Shown: positions 43,219 through 51,556, counted from the first letter of the stretch. The stretch: DNA of 64,000 nt from Flaviaestuariibacter sp. (GCA_025963645.1 JAOQAI010000014.1:42131-106130), one strand, 5' to 3'. Program-made: numbers and translations. Notes: generated by a model not told the origin, from the letters alone.

Positions 43219-43548
43219 CTACGCCGCTTCGGAAGCCAGCTGGCTTAAGGTGGCGGAACACTGTTTGCAAAACTCCGCGCAACGCTTAAACTGTGTGTCC
43301 GAATAACGTTCGCAAACCTCTGCGCATTCTTCGCAAAGGCCTACACAAAGCAATGCCATTTGGTTAAGGTCTTTCCAGCCTTCTTTTACGGCTTCCATGG
43401 TGCCCAGGCATATATTGGCGCATTCGTCCAGTACCTGCGTAGTCCGATAAGAATAGGAGGTTTGTTTTTGAGAGATGGATTGCAACAGGCTTTCACATTG
43501 CATCCATGTGTCGGCGCAAACATTCAGGTAATGGCTTGACGTATTCAT
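43219..43548 (-). CDS. Four-helix-bundle copper-binding protein (DUF326)
   Basis: 109 residues, all helical with Cys pairs spaced along the bundle: YLNVCADTWMQCE, LDECANICL, LLCVGLCEECAEVCERY, CAEFCKQCS. This is the DUF326/copper storage protein pattern. It probably binds Cu(I) or other soft metals. No signal peptide, so cytoplasmic. Confidence 0.88.
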   Translation of the reverse strand: MNTSSHYLNVCADTWMQCESLLQSISQKQTSYSYRTTQVLDECANICLGTMEAVKEGWKDLNQMALLCVGLCEECAEVCERYSDTQFKRCAEFCKQCSATLSQLASEAA

Positions 43549-43677
43549 GATAATGGTTCTAATGATAAGAAGAGCAACTGTTAGAATTATCCAATCAAAG
43601 AATCATAAGGAAAATTGTTTGCCAAATATTTTAAGCTTAGCCATTGCGGGGCTTGAGTACTGATTTCCCCAACTAAA

Positions 43678-43701
43678 GAGGCTGGTTTTTAAACCAGCCT
43701 C
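43678..43701. terminator. Bidirectional terminator
   Basis: GAGGCTGGTTT/AAACCAGCCTC, perfect 11-bp arms with a 2-base centre, downstream of the minus-strand lipoprotein gene. Confidence 0.75.
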
Positions 43702-43721
43702 AATTAATAGATTAAAGTATG

Positions 43722-43934
43722 CTATGGCTTTGTTGGCGTACCACCGGTATTGGGCGTACTGTCACCACCTTTGTTTGATGTATCGTAAATAAAATCCGTA
43801 GTGCCTTGTGTGTTACGGCGGGTGTCTATTGTTTTAGTAGTATCCTTAGCACCTTCGCCCGTTTGATTGTTGCGATTGTTACAAGAACAGACTACCACGG
43901 TCGTTACCAAACAAAAAAAGATTGCCTTCTTCAT
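43722..43934 (-). CDS. Small lipoprotein, unknown
   Basis: 70 residues. Signal peptide with lipobox-like VVVCSC, then a hydrophilic Asn/Thr/Gly-rich tail. Eleven bases after the DUF2383 gene, so probably cotranscribed. Confidence 0.65.
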   Translation of the reverse strand: MKKAIFFCLVTTVVVCSCNNRNNQTGEGAKDTTKTIDTRRNTQGTTDFIYDTSNKGGDSTPNTGGTPTKP

Positions 43935-43945
43935 ACAAATTTATT

Positions 43946-44413
43946 TTAGTGAGCGGCTCTTTCCATATCTCTCAGGCGCTTTACTTCATCGTGCCCTACA
44001 CGCAATTGTGTTTTTTGGCGAACGATAAGATCACGAACCGTAGGCTCCAGTTCTTCGTCGCTGTTCAGCGCCATGTCGTACGCTTTCTGTGCGGCGTCCT
44101 CGCCAAATTCGCAGTTCTCTAAAACCGTCTTGCGGTCCTTGCCTGTCACCACGGCTTTCAGGTCCATCCACACGCGGTAGATCTTACCTGAATTGGTAGT
44201 GCCATCTGCCGGCTCGGCGCCCAGGCGGGTAACCTCTGTCACCAGCTCTTGTTTGTAACCCCTGCTTTCGTTGATATAACGCAGAAAAAGTGGACGCAAG
44301 TCTTCATTCTCCTCTTTCAATTCGTCAATCGCTTTTTCATAACCTACTACCCGGTCATTGTTGATCTCGATCAGGTCGTTTAAGATACCTGCTACTTTTT
44401 CATTGTTGGCCAT
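43946..44413 (-). CDS. DUF2383 (PA2169-type) four-helix-bundle protein
   Basis: 155 residues, ferritin-like helical bundle. Landmarks: LNDLIEINNDRVVGYEKAID, FLRYINESRGYKQELVTEV and GEDAAQKAYDMAL. The family is common in stress gene clusters, function unknown. Start MANNEKVAG has no alternative nearby. Confidence 0.88.
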   Translation of the reverse strand: MANNEKVAGILNDLIEINNDRVVGYEKAIDELKEENEDLRPLFLRYINESRGYKQELVTEVTRLGAEPADGTTNSGKIYRVWMDLKAVVTGKDRKTVLENCEFGEDAAQKAYDMALNSDEELEPTVRDLIVRQKTQLRVGHDEVKRLRDMERAAH

Positions 44414-44502
44414 ACGATTCTTTTAGTTGAGTCATTAAAAAATCATACCCATAAAATGCCTCCGTAGCTGAACCCCGCTATACGCAAGAGCTTTAGCTTT
44501 TG

Positions 44503-44524
44503 TGGTACGAAAATTTTGTATATG
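44503..44524 (+). promoter_or_regulatory. Shared TGGTACG...TATA promoter-like motif
   Basis: TGGTACG, nine bases, TATATG, 36 bases before the DUF6496-like gene. Confidence 0.4.
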
Positions 44525-44559
44525 TAATGACCGATCCTACTAACCCAAAATTCTACGAA

Positions 44560-44904
44560 ATGGCAAACTACTCAAAGGGTGCAGGCGAAAAAGTAAAAGA
44601 GGTGCTGCACGAAAAAAAAGAAGGCACACTGAAAACCGGCAGCGGCAAGAAGGTTACTTCCCGCAAGCAGGCAATTGCTATTGGCCTGTCGGAAGCGAGG
44701 AAAGAAGGCGCCAAGGTGCCGGCAAAAAAGAGTGCGGCAAAAAAGTCCGGTGCTAAAAAATCGAGTGCTAAAAAAGGAGCCACCAAGAAATCTTCAGCAA
44801 AGAAAGGGGCAACAAAGAAAGCGACGGCTAAGAAGGGCGGCCGTGCTGCAGCGAAAAAGAGCAGCACAAAATCCACCAGCAAAGCGGCATCAAAAAAGGC
44901 GTAG
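44560..44904 (+). CDS. DUF6496-like protein with histone H1-like tail
   Basis: 114 residues from ATG 44560. The N-terminal 50 residues (MANYSKGAGEKVKEVLHEKK, KVTSRKQAIAIGLSEARKEG) match the DUF6496 pattern. The rest is almost pure Lys/Ala/Ser in repeats of AKKSSAKKGATKK, like eukaryotic H1 and bacterial Hc1/AlgP tails. Nucleic-acid binding is likely. The longer frame from 44500 crosses the promoter motif and is not preferred. Confidence 0.82.
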   Translation: MANYSKGAGEKVKEVLHEKKEGTLKTGSGKKVTSRKQAIAIGLSEARKEGAKVPAKKSAAKKSGAKKSSAKKGATKKSSAKKGATKKATAKKGGRAAAKKSSTKSTSKAASKKA

Positions 44905-44931
44905 CATTTCATCAACTTTGAATACAAAGCA

Positions 44932-45165
44932 ATGGCACGTTCCAACGAATCGAACCGCTCCGGCGGCCCGGAAAGAACCTCTAACCAGGGAAGAAAAGAA
45001 GCCAGCGGCGGCGAGAGCAACCCGGTAGCCGACAGCGGCATGAAGCAAGGCGGCGGAAAGAGCGCCGGCACCAGCCGTGGCGGTGGCAGCAGCCGTAGTT
45101 CTGCGAGCAAGGGCGGCGGCAAGGAAAGAAAGGGTAGTAGCGTTCCGAGCCAGAAGGGAAAATGA
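44932..45165 (+). CDS. Low-complexity Gly/Ser/Lys-rich small protein
   Basis: 77 residues, no hydrophobic segments; rich in Gly, Ser, Arg and Lys (KGGGKERKGSS). 27 bases after the histone-like gene and before a terminator, so probably one transcript. No family recognised; disordered and possibly nucleic-acid binding. Confidence 0.6.
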   Translation: MARSNESNRSGGPERTSNQGRKEASGGESNPVADSGMKQGGGKSAGTSRGGGSSRSSASKGGGKERKGSSVPSQKGK

Positions 45166-45185
45166 TGCTTAGTTAATAAATGAGT

Positions 45186-45215
45186 AAGGCGGGTGGAAAG
45201 GGCTCGCCTTTTTTT
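45186..45215 (+). terminator. Intrinsic terminator
   Basis: AAGGCG ... CGCCTTTTTTT, ending the two-gene transcript 44560-45165. Confidence 0.8.
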
Positions 45216-45253
45216 GATGACCGTGTGATTGAGCCTAGGATATGCTAGAAAAA

Positions 45254-45499
45254 CTAAAGTTTTTGTTCGAAGGATTTAAGAAGAGAATCATGAGGACTTT
45301 TCAAAATGATGAAAACCACTACTAAGATTATTATACCTATTATTCGGATTATGACCACTGATTGGTTGTTTCCAAATAAATATCCGGTTGGGCGAAAACG
45401 AACTTTCGAAAGTTTTGCAAGATGCTTTGGAAATATGATATAAACTAATCCAATCAAGATCATAATTAGATGGGCATAATTCATATTTTTCATGTACAT
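45254..45499 (-). CDS. Small membrane protein, unknown
   Basis: 81 residues with two hydrophobic helices (about 9-24 and 48-68) separated by a basic loop (KVRFRPTGYLFGNNQ). A start at the Met of MKNMNYAH or MNYAH is also possible. More AT-rich than its neighbours. No family recognised. Confidence 0.5.
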   Translation of the reverse strand: MYMKNMNYAHLIMILIGLVYIIFPKHLAKLSKVRFRPTGYLFGNNQSVVIIRIIGIIILVVVFIILKSPHDSLLKSFEQKL

Positions 45500-45570
45500 G
45501 ATTTTACGTTCTCAACTGAGTAACCGTAGTGGCCGCCTCGTTTTTAATGCTCTTTATGAATATGGGCTGT

Positions 45571-46017
45571 TCACTCTACCCAACCCTCAGGCACGCCACT
45601 TATTTTTAATCTCTGCCTGGAGAGACTGTCAAGCCATTTGCTAGTAAGCTTTTCAAGAATAAATCCCAATGGTCGCTTTCCTTCTGCCCCCTCCGCCCTT
45701 CTATTACCTGCGGTAGAATCAATCTTCATTCTCTCGTTGTCAATGGTTGTTAAGCTGTCAATGAGTTTATGATCGTCCGCAGTCAAAATTGGTTCTGTAA
45801 AGCCGCTATGGTCTGCACCAATGATTTCCTGAACCGCTTTGGAATTGTTATAGCTCTTGATAAGGAGCTGCCTGAAATAGGTCAATTTGAACTGGTCAAT
45901 ATAAATGGCTTTGTACATGGCTGCCTCAGATGTCACGCCACGGGTGCTTTTGCAGGCAAACGCACCAAAGCAAGCCATCCCCAGAACAAGGTAAATAAAT
46001 GTGCGCTTAGTAATCAT
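45571..46017 (-). CDS. Secreted or lipid-anchored protein, unknown
   Basis: 148 residues from ATG 46017 (MITKRTFIYLVLGMACFGA), giving a signal peptide with a possible lipobox at FGAFAC. The mature part is charged, with a helical region (KAIYIDQFKLTYFRQLLIKS) and a C-terminal RLKISGVPEGWVE. No family recognised. The open frame could start 8 codons earlier at 46041. Confidence 0.6.
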   Translation of the reverse strand: MITKRTFIYLVLGMACFGAFACKSTRGVTSEAAMYKAIYIDQFKLTYFRQLLIKSYNNSKAVQEIIGADHSGFTEPILTADDHKLIDSLTTIDNERMKIDSTAGNRRAEGAEGKRPLGFILEKLTSKWLDSLSRQRLKISGVPEGWVE

Positions 46018-46324
46018 AAACGGAGTCAAAACTATTATCAATTGGCTGCTCTTTTGCTTGCCTGCCTCAACATAATATATAGATTAGATTTTCATGCCCT
46101 AAGTGAGGTTTATCTCACGTGTGCATCAGGGTAGGTAATATTATTTATCAGCATGATCTTGTTCTCCTCGTTCTCTTCGTTCCACAAAAAAAACAAGTTA
46201 CACGTTAATGCTCCGCTTAAAGAGCCTGTGCACAACTTGCGGCTATAGCTCAGACCAAAAGGTCTCTTTTTTGCGAACTTCTCACATAACATTCTTCACT
46301 CTAAATTATTTAAAAAATTGATGT

Positions 46325-46810
46325 ATGAGAAAATCAACAGTTTTTTCCAGAAGGCTTACGATCCTAGCATCTCTTGCGTGCACTTTACTTGTTTCTTCCT
46401 GCGACAAGGATGACGATGACGACAATAACACCAACCAGATGTACACGCTAAGCGGTAACGCCAGTGGCAACCAAATGGTACCTTCCGTATCGGGTACGGG
46501 CACCGGTACGATCAGCGGCAGTTACAACGCCAACACAAACACCCTGAATTATACAACAAACTGGACCGGACTTACCGGTGCGCCTACCGGGGGAGGTTTT
46601 TATGCCGGGAACAGCGGACAGGCGGGCACCCTTGTGGGAAGCAACTGGACCATGGGTTCTAACCTTACAAGTACTGGCACCCATTCCGGACAGATGACAC
46701 TAACGGATGCGCAGGAAACCCAGTTCCTGAACGGCGGCTGGTATTATAGCATGCGTACCGCTGCAAATACGGGTGGAGAAATCCGCGGACAGATCACTGC
46801 TACTCGTTAA
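46325..46810 (+). CDS. CHRD domain lipoprotein
   Basis: 161 residues. Signal peptide and lipobox LLVSSC, an Asp-rich spacer, then a CHRD domain: LSGNASGNQMVPSVSGTGTG at the start, GTHSGQMTL, and the closing AANTGGEIRGQI. CHRD domains were first noted in chordin; bacterial versions are surface or periplasmic proteins of unknown role. Followed by a strong terminator. Confidence 0.88.
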   Translation: MRKSTVFSRRLTILASLACTLLVSSCDKDDDDDNNTNQMYTLSGNASGNQMVPSVSGTGTGTISGSYNANTNTLNYTTNWTGLTGAPTGGGFYAGNSGQAGTLVGSNWTMGSNLTSTGTHSGQMTLTDAQETQFLNGGWYYSMRTAANTGGEIRGQITATR

Positions 46811-46817
46811 ATAATTA

Positions 46818-46860
46818 ACAAGAAGCAAACGGGAAAGGTAGCCGTTTGCTTCTTGTTCTT
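46818..46860 (+). terminator. Intrinsic terminator
   Basis: Perfect 15-bp stem ACAAGAAGCAAACGG/CCGTTTGCTTCTTGT, loop GAAAGGTAG, then TCTTCC. The 300 bases that follow up to 47162 contain no convincing gene. Confidence 0.85.
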
Positions 46861-47123
46861 CCCTCACTTGCTTCCCAGCTTTCTACTGCTGCTTATAATC
46901 TTTTGTTCCCCGCCTCTATCCTATTCTGATTTACGGTTGCCTATAGGGCTCCATCTCGATCTTATGCGTCATAGCAAAACGCGGGCTGCATGGCAAGACT
47001 TATGTTGGTGGACAAGCTTTCATTGGAGTACACATCTTACATAAACAGGCTCAATAAATAAGCTTCTGTGCCTCTAAAAAACACTACCCCCATTTTACAA
47101 AGAGGAGCGTAAAACATTTGTAC

Positions 47124-47139
47124 TGGCATCAAGGTTGTA
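47124..47139 (+). promoter_or_regulatory. Possible sigma-54 (-24/-12) promoter
   Basis: TGGCATCAAGGTTGTA resembles TGGCAC-N5-TTGCA with GG at -24 intact and GT instead of GC at -12. It lies 22 bases before the ATG at 47162. The rpoN and activator genes are 8-10 kb away. Confidence 0.3.
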
Positions 47140-47161
47140 GTTAAAAAATAAAGATTGAAAC

Positions 47162-47413
47162 ATGCAACAGGATAAATCGCAGGAAGGCACAGGCAGTGCC
47201 GAAAATACAGGAAGGGAAAGAACTTCTCAACAGAACCCGCTGACACACCTTGACCAAAACCAGAGACAGGATATAGCTCAGCAAGCAGGCCTGAAGGAGA
47301 ATGATATTGCAGACCTCGATGATCTGGGGCAGACAAGTGGCAGAGATGATTATGCTGGTGGTGATAATGATGCCATGTCGGGATCAAGTACAGGAGAGCG
47401 AACAGACAGGTAG
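47162..47413 (+). CDS. Small hydrophilic protein, unknown
   Basis: 83 residues, no hydrophobic segment; rich in Gln, Asp, Gly and Thr. A short helix-like centre (NQRQDIAQQAGLKENDIADL) stands out. Its 3' end overlaps, on the other strand, the tail of a decayed gene. Character resembles the small stress-type proteins at 35828 and 44932. Confidence 0.55.
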   Translation: MQQDKSQEGTGSAENTGRERTSQQNPLTHLDQNQRQDIAQQAGLKENDIADLDDLGQTSGRDDYAGGDNDAMSGSSTGERTDR

Positions 47414-47683
47414 CAGCTGGCTACTATAGCTCCATTTGTTTTTGACTACAACCGATCTCAGTTGCACCTCCATAGCGGAAAGCGTAAAAATAGTATTAGT
47501 TCTTAAGTCTTTAACCGACAGACGAATTGTTGAATAACCAATGCTGGAAATAATCAGGGTGTCCAGGTCTGGCTGCTTACAGCTAATGGAAAACTCTCCC
47601 TGTTCATTTGCATTGGTACCAACATTTTGTTTTATAAGGCCAATTGTAACAGGGGAATGGACATCTTTGTGGTTCCTTCGAAA
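47384..47683 (-). pseudogene. Remnant of a carboxypeptidase-regulatory-like domain protein
   Basis: Directly beyond the topoisomerase stop codon, in the same frame, the minus strand reads on open for about 100 codons without a usable start. It includes VTIGLIKQNVGTNANEQGEF, DTLIISSIGYST and VVVKNKW. This is the typical CarboxypepD_reg-like N-terminal domain of Bacteroidota surface proteins (TATIGL ... GTNTNEEGEF ... SSIGY ... EVVV). The N-terminus with signal peptide and the C-terminal part are missing. Confidence 0.65.
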
Positions 47684-47689
47684 ATCTCC

Positions 47690-48769
47690 TCACACCAACT
47701 CCTTCAAGATCTTCATCAAAACCTTTTCTTCCGAGGTGAGGCCAGTCAGGTCATCCGGCGCCTCAATCGCATCCAGTTGCTTCAGGTATTTGGCAAGGCT
47801 ATTCTCTTCATACAGCCGGATAATGCCTGGATGCACATAGTATTTTTTACAGACCGTCCGGGTGTTGCCTAATTTTTTGCTCACTTCATCGAGGGCAGCT
47901 AATACATTCTTTTTTATATCGGTCTCAATCCCCACTTCGCCAAAGGCTTTAAAGGATTGAAGGATATTTAGCGTACCCGCCCAGGTACGAAAATCCTTCG
48001 CCGTAAAATCGCCGCCCGTTGCTTCTTTAATATAGGCATTTACCATACCTGAATCTATTGGCTTACGGTTGCCTTCTGCATCATAATATTGGAATAACTC
48101 CTTGCCAGGGATGTCGCGGCAGGCCTGCACGGCTTTCGCCAGCTTGCGGTTCTTCAGGTCAATATCATGGCTGATGCCTTTTTTGCCGGTGAAGGAAAAC
48201 CGTATCTGGCTGCCATCCACTTTCACATGCTTGTCCTTGAGCGTGGTTAAGCCGTAAGAGCCGTAAAGCTTTTCATAATCGTTGTTCCCAATGCGGATAT
48301 AGGTTCGTTCCATCAGGCTTACTACCGTCGCCAATACTTTTTCCTGGCATAATTCCTTCTTTTGAAAATCTTCCTCAAGCCGCAGCCGGAGCGAAGGCAG
48401 CAGTTTACCAAACTCGTACATCCGGTGAAACTTCGTTTCGTTCCGCAGTGCATTCCAAAACTCGTGGTAGCGGTATTGCTTACGGTTGCGCAGGTCAAAA
48501 CCGGTGGCTTGGATATGCCCATTTTTTTTCGGGCAGATCCACACGTTGGTCCAGGCGGGCGGGATGGCTAACTTCTTTATACGGGCCAATTCTTTTTCAT
48601 CCTTCAGTGGCTTGTCATTATAGATATAAACAAAAGTGTCACCCCGCTTCTGCCGCGTGATGCCTTTGCTTTTGTCACTGACATATAAAAGATCGGCAGC
48701 TTTTGCCGCTTCTGTATAATCCCTATCTATTTTTAAAAACTCTTTATGCGATAGTTGTGTGGCTTCCAT
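47690..48769 (-). CDS. DNA topoisomerase IB
   Basis: 359 residues. Poxvirus-type topoisomerase IB: FVYIYNDKPLKDEKELARIK, RKQYRYHEFWNALRNETKFH, catalytic Arg/Lys region YIRIGNNDYEKLYGSYGLTT, FRTWAGTLNIL and the active-site Tyr in VCKKYYVHPGI. It relaxes supercoils by single-strand nicking. Three bases after the iron permease-like gene, so co-transcribed. Confidence 0.95.
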   Translation of the reverse strand: MEATQLSHKEFLKIDRDYTEAAKAADLLYVSDKSKGITRQKRGDTFVYIYNDKPLKDEKELARIKKLAIPPAWTNVWICPKKNGHIQATGFDLRNRKQYRYHEFWNALRNETKFHRMYEFGKLLPSLRLRLEEDFQKKELCQEKVLATVVSLMERTYIRIGNNDYEKLYGSYGLTTLKDKHVKVDGSQIRFSFTGKKGISHDIDLKNRKLAKAVQACRDIPGKELFQYYDAEGNRKPIDSGMVNAYIKEATGGDFTAKDFRTWAGTLNILQSFKAFGEVGIETDIKKNVLAALDEVSKKLGNTRTVCKKYYVHPGIIRLYEENSLAKYLKQLDAIEAPDDLTGLTSEEKVLMKILKELV

Positions 48770-48772
48770 GGA

Positions 48773-49303
48773 TTATGCGGATTTGTATTTGCGGATCTCG
48801 AACCGGCTCTTTTTATAATTCGATTTTTCTTCATGCACATCGTCCGCATCATCCACGGAGTGAGAGGTGTGCAGGTCATCGGCATTTTTGGCGAGGTGCG
48901 AAAGCTTTACATAAAACTTTTTCAGCACTTCCAATTCTTCCTGTGTCAGGTCTTCTATATCTATCAGCCGGTTGCTGGCTCTTTCTTCAGAAGCTATCAA
49001 TTCATTCAATTTTAGTTGCAGCGCCAGCGAATCTTTGTTTTGGGATTGCTGGATGATAAAAACCATCAGGAAGGTGATGATGGTAGTTCCTGTATTGATA
49101 ACCAATTGCCAGGTGTCAGAATAATGAAACAGGGGACCAGTTACTGCCCAAATGAATATAACGATCATGGCTATGAGAAAGGCGGTTGGGCTTCCGGTTA
49201 CACGTGTTGCCTTACTGGCAAACAGCTGAAAGCTCGAAGAAAGCCTCCTGCGGTTTCTTACCACCTGGTCCACTTCCTTCTGCAATTGATTGTTTGTGGG
49301 CAT
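48773..49303 (-). CDS. Low affinity iron permease family protein
   Basis: 176 residues with two membrane helices (about 38-57 and 68-86; AMIVIFIWAVTGPLFHYSDT and INTGTTIITFLMVFIIQQSQ) and a long acidic C-terminal tail. This is the Fet4-related bacterial family, defined by NKDSLALQLKLNELI after the second helix. Transport has not been shown for most short bacterial members. First gene of a pair with topoisomerase IB. Confidence 0.88.
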   Translation of the reverse strand: MPTNNQLQKEVDQVVRNRRRLSSSFQLFASKATRVTGSPTAFLIAMIVIFIWAVTGPLFHYSDTWQLVINTGTTIITFLMVFIIQQSQNKDSLALQLKLNELIASEERASNRLIDIEDLTQEELEVLKKFYVKLSHLAKNADDLHTSHSVDDADDVHEEKSNYKKSRFEIRKYKSA

Positions 49304-49330
49304 AACTGAACTATTTGTGTAGATAAACGA

Positions 49331-49356
49331 AAAGTCAGACCAAATAGCCTGACTTT
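49331..49356 (-). terminator. Probable terminator of DUF892 gene
   Basis: AAAGTCAG/CTGACTTT stem, 32 bases beyond the stop of the gene at 49388-49957. T-tract weak. Confidence 0.5.
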
Positions 49357-49387
49357 CATTTATTTGTTCAACTTATTAACAATGAAA

Positions 49388-49957
49388 TCACTTCTCCATT
49401 TCATTGTCCGCGCTGATGTTGATGCCACTTTCTGCCAATTGTGTTAATAACTGGTCGGTTGTTTTTTCCTCGTCCAACGTTACCTGCAATACATCTGCAA
49501 TGTCATTGCGTCCCATTGTTTTCGCTAATTGCACCAGGCTGCCATACGATGCGATCTCGTAATGCTCGATCTTTTGGGCATGGATGATCAACGCTACATC
49601 TCTTACCGCAGAACCTTTGGGCGTATCTTCCAATACGCTTTGCGCTTCCTTCACCAATCCTTCCATTGCATCGCATTTCTTGGCGCGGGCCGTGGTTTCC
49701 AGCATCTCAAACACTTCTTCAATTCGTGCAATTTGTTCTGCCGTTTGCGCCAAATGATTTTCAAATGCGCTGGCCAGTTCTTCGGATGTGGCGCCTTTTC
49801 TCATCTTGGGCATTGACTTCGTCAGGTGCTTCTCTGCCCAATAAATGTCTTTCAATTCTTCGATAAACAAATCCTTCAACATTGATTCTTCACTTTGCGT
49901 GGATGCAGCCGCTGTTTTTTTTGTAGCAGCCGATTTTGTTGCTGTTGCTTTTGCCAT
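49388..49957 (-). CDS. Ferritin-like DUF892 protein (YciE/YciF type)
   Basis: 189 residues from ATG 49957, 13 codons inside the open frame. A Lys/Ala/Thr-rich head is followed by the DUF892 bundle: LKDLFIEELKDIYWAEKHL, ENHLAQTAEQIARIEEVFEM, HAQKIEHYEIASYGSL and LDEEKTTDQLLTQLAE. Conserved Glu/His residues fit a di-iron site. General stress protein; role unproven. Confidence 0.9.
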   Translation of the reverse strand: MAKATATKSAATKKTAAASTQSEESMLKDLFIEELKDIYWAEKHLTKSMPKMRKGATSEELASAFENHLAQTAEQIARIEEVFEMLETTARAKKCDAMEGLVKEAQSVLEDTPKGSAVRDVALIIHAQKIEHYEIASYGSLVQLAKTMGRNDIADVLQVTLDEEKTTDQLLTQLAESGINISADNEMEK

Positions 49958-50089
49958 AATATTTTTTTTATTGATTAGAGGATAGCAAAAACGCAAAAAG
50001 CAGACCGCGCTAACTCAACAACAATAGGGGCTGTGGACGATTTTACCCAATGGCTCAGGTTAGCAAGCCCATCTAAGGCAGCTTTTTTA

Positions 50090-50110
50090 TGGTACTTAAT
50101 TTGGGATATT
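50090..50110 (+). promoter_or_regulatory. Loose match to TGGTAC...TATA motif
   Basis: TGGTACT, ten bases, TATT, 40 bases before the gene at 50151. Weaker than the other four copies. Confidence 0.25.
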
Positions 50111-50150
50111 GTAGTACACCCTTTGGAACTAAAAATAAAACCTTAAGTCT

Positions 50151-50657
50151 ATGTCTGCAACTCAACACTCAAGTCAACAGTTGAATTTTCTGAAAGAAAA
50201 AATCCACCAGATTGGTAGTGCTATCTTCTTCAACCAAAGTGATGCTGTTCTAAAACTGCCTACTTCTTTGGTCAGTACACTTAAAGTAGACGAGTTTGGA
50301 TATATCTGGTTTTTTGTAAAAAGGCCAGTGCAAGACGTTAAGCAATTCGAGGCTGACTTCCCGGTTCGCTTGGATTTCTACAAAAAAGGAGTGGAGTACT
50401 TCCTGCAAATTTCCGGGAAAGGCTGGATGATCACCGACCCTGAAGAAATGTATGCTTTCCTGGAAGAGAATGAAGATATACACCCAAGGATTTTTGAAGA
50501 AATGGTGTTGGTAAAGGTAAAAATGCAGCGGGCTGATTGCCATGAGACGGCGCCTCGTCCTAAGGTTAACCTGCTACAACAAGCGCTTAACACGGTCACT
50601 ACTTTTTTCCGTAGCACCAGCCAGGTAGGTCACAATACGTTTTTCCCTGCATCCTAA
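50151..50657 (+). CDS. Pyridoxamine 5'-phosphate oxidase-like general stress protein
   Basis: 168 residues. The core (AVLKLPTSLVSTLKVDEFGYIWFFVKRP, then VEYFLQISGKGWMITDPEE, quoted in parts) resembles the FMN-binding split-barrel fold of general stress proteins. An FMN site cannot be confirmed. It precedes ku by 13 bases and probably shares its transcript. Confidence 0.65.
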   Translation: MSATQHSSQQLNFLKEKIHQIGSAIFFNQSDAVLKLPTSLVSTLKVDEFGYIWFFVKRPVQDVKQFEADFPVRLDFYKKGVEYFLQISGKGWMITDPEEMYAFLEENEDIHPRIFEEMVLVKVKMQRADCHETAPRPKVNLLQQALNTVTTFFRSTSQVGHNTFFPAS

Positions 50658-50670
50658 ATTTTTATAGCTG

Positions 50671-51450
50671 ATGGCGGCAGTACGTCCTATTTGGTCCGGT
50701 ACGATTAGTTTTGGGCTGGTAAACATTCCGGTAAAATTAGTCAGCGCTGTACAGACTGAAGAACTGGATCTGCACATGCTTTCAAAGAAAGACAAGGCGC
50801 CTATCCGGTATGCCCGCATTGATACAAAAACGGATAAAGAGGTAGAATGGAAGGACATTGTAAAAGGCTTTGAGTATGCGAAAGGGAAATTCGTTATTGT
50901 AGACGAAGAAGATTTTCAAAAAGCCAGCCCGCAAAAATCAAAATCCATAGACATCGTTCAATTTGTAAAAGCCGAAGAAATAGACCCGATCTATTTTGAG
51001 AAGCCGTATTACATATTGCCAGCTAAAGGCGGCGAAAAAACATACGGACTTCTATTAAAAGCTTTAGAAAAAGCAGGCACCGTAGGCATTGCTGAATTCA
51101 TGTTGCGCAACCGCGAACACGTATGTGCTATTAAGCCATATAAGGAGGTGCTGATGCTGGAGCAAATGCGGTACGAAACCGAGATCAAGGAAGTGCCCGC
51201 TACCGGAGTATCTACAAAAGTTGCCGAAAAGGAATTGTCACTGGCTTTGAAACTAATTGAGCAATTAACAGAGGCGTTCAATCCTGCGGCATTTAAAGAT
51301 GATTACATCATTCAACTCAAAAAGGTCATTAAGGCTAAGGCTGCCGGCAAGCAGATACGCATTGCCGAACCGGATAAGAAAACCGCACCGGTGAAAGACC
51401 TGATGGAGGTTTTGAAAGCCAGCCTGGCTCCAAAAAAGAGAACAGCCTAA
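50671..51450 (+). CDS. ku: Ku protein, DNA end-binding
   Basis: 259 residues. Bacterial Ku: start AVRPIWSGTISFGLVNIPVK, then KDKAPIRYARID, IVDEEDF, KPYYILPAKGGEKTYGLL and a short Lys-rich C-terminus. It forms a homodimer that holds double-strand ends and recruits LigD, encoded 155 bases downstream. Together they make the two-component NHEJ system. Confidence 0.96.
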   Translation: MAAVRPIWSGTISFGLVNIPVKLVSAVQTEELDLHMLSKKDKAPIRYARIDTKTDKEVEWKDIVKGFEYAKGKFVIVDEEDFQKASPQKSKSIDIVQFVKAEEIDPIYFEKPYYILPAKGGEKTYGLLLKALEKAGTVGIAEFMLRNREHVCAIKPYKEVLMLEQMRYETEIKEVPATGVSTKVAEKELSLALKLIEQLTEAFNPAAFKDDYIIQLKKVIKAKAAGKQIRIAEPDKKTAPVKDLMEVLKASLAPKKRTA

Positions 51451-51556
51451 AGCGGCGAGCTATGAGCCTTTAACTGTTAGCCACCGTAAATCTACTCACC
51501 CCCGATTTCTAAATAAAGCTAATTGCAACTGCTGATAGCTGATAGCTGTTAGCTCA
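51451..51556. repeat. Inverted pair of AGCT-rich short repeats, family D
   Basis: GAGCTATGAGCCTTTAACTG after the ku stop and, about 50 bases on, CTGATAGCTGATAGCTGTTA. They resemble each other inverted (core TAACAG/CTGTTA). The first begins within a few bases of the ku stop. Confidence 0.45.

Noticed and set aside
44568..45122. 184-codon minus frame opposite the histone-like gene
   Set aside because: Shadow of the Lys/Ala repeats: it reads as Leu/Phe/Ala runs.
46240..46275. tRNA-like GGCTATAGCTCAG
   Set aside because: No cloverleaf can be drawn; it is followed by a short hairpin and T run.
46853..47044. 63-codon plus-strand frame after the CHRD gene
   Set aside because: It begins in the terminator, is rich in Leu/Ser/Pro with no pattern, and lacks a plausible start context.
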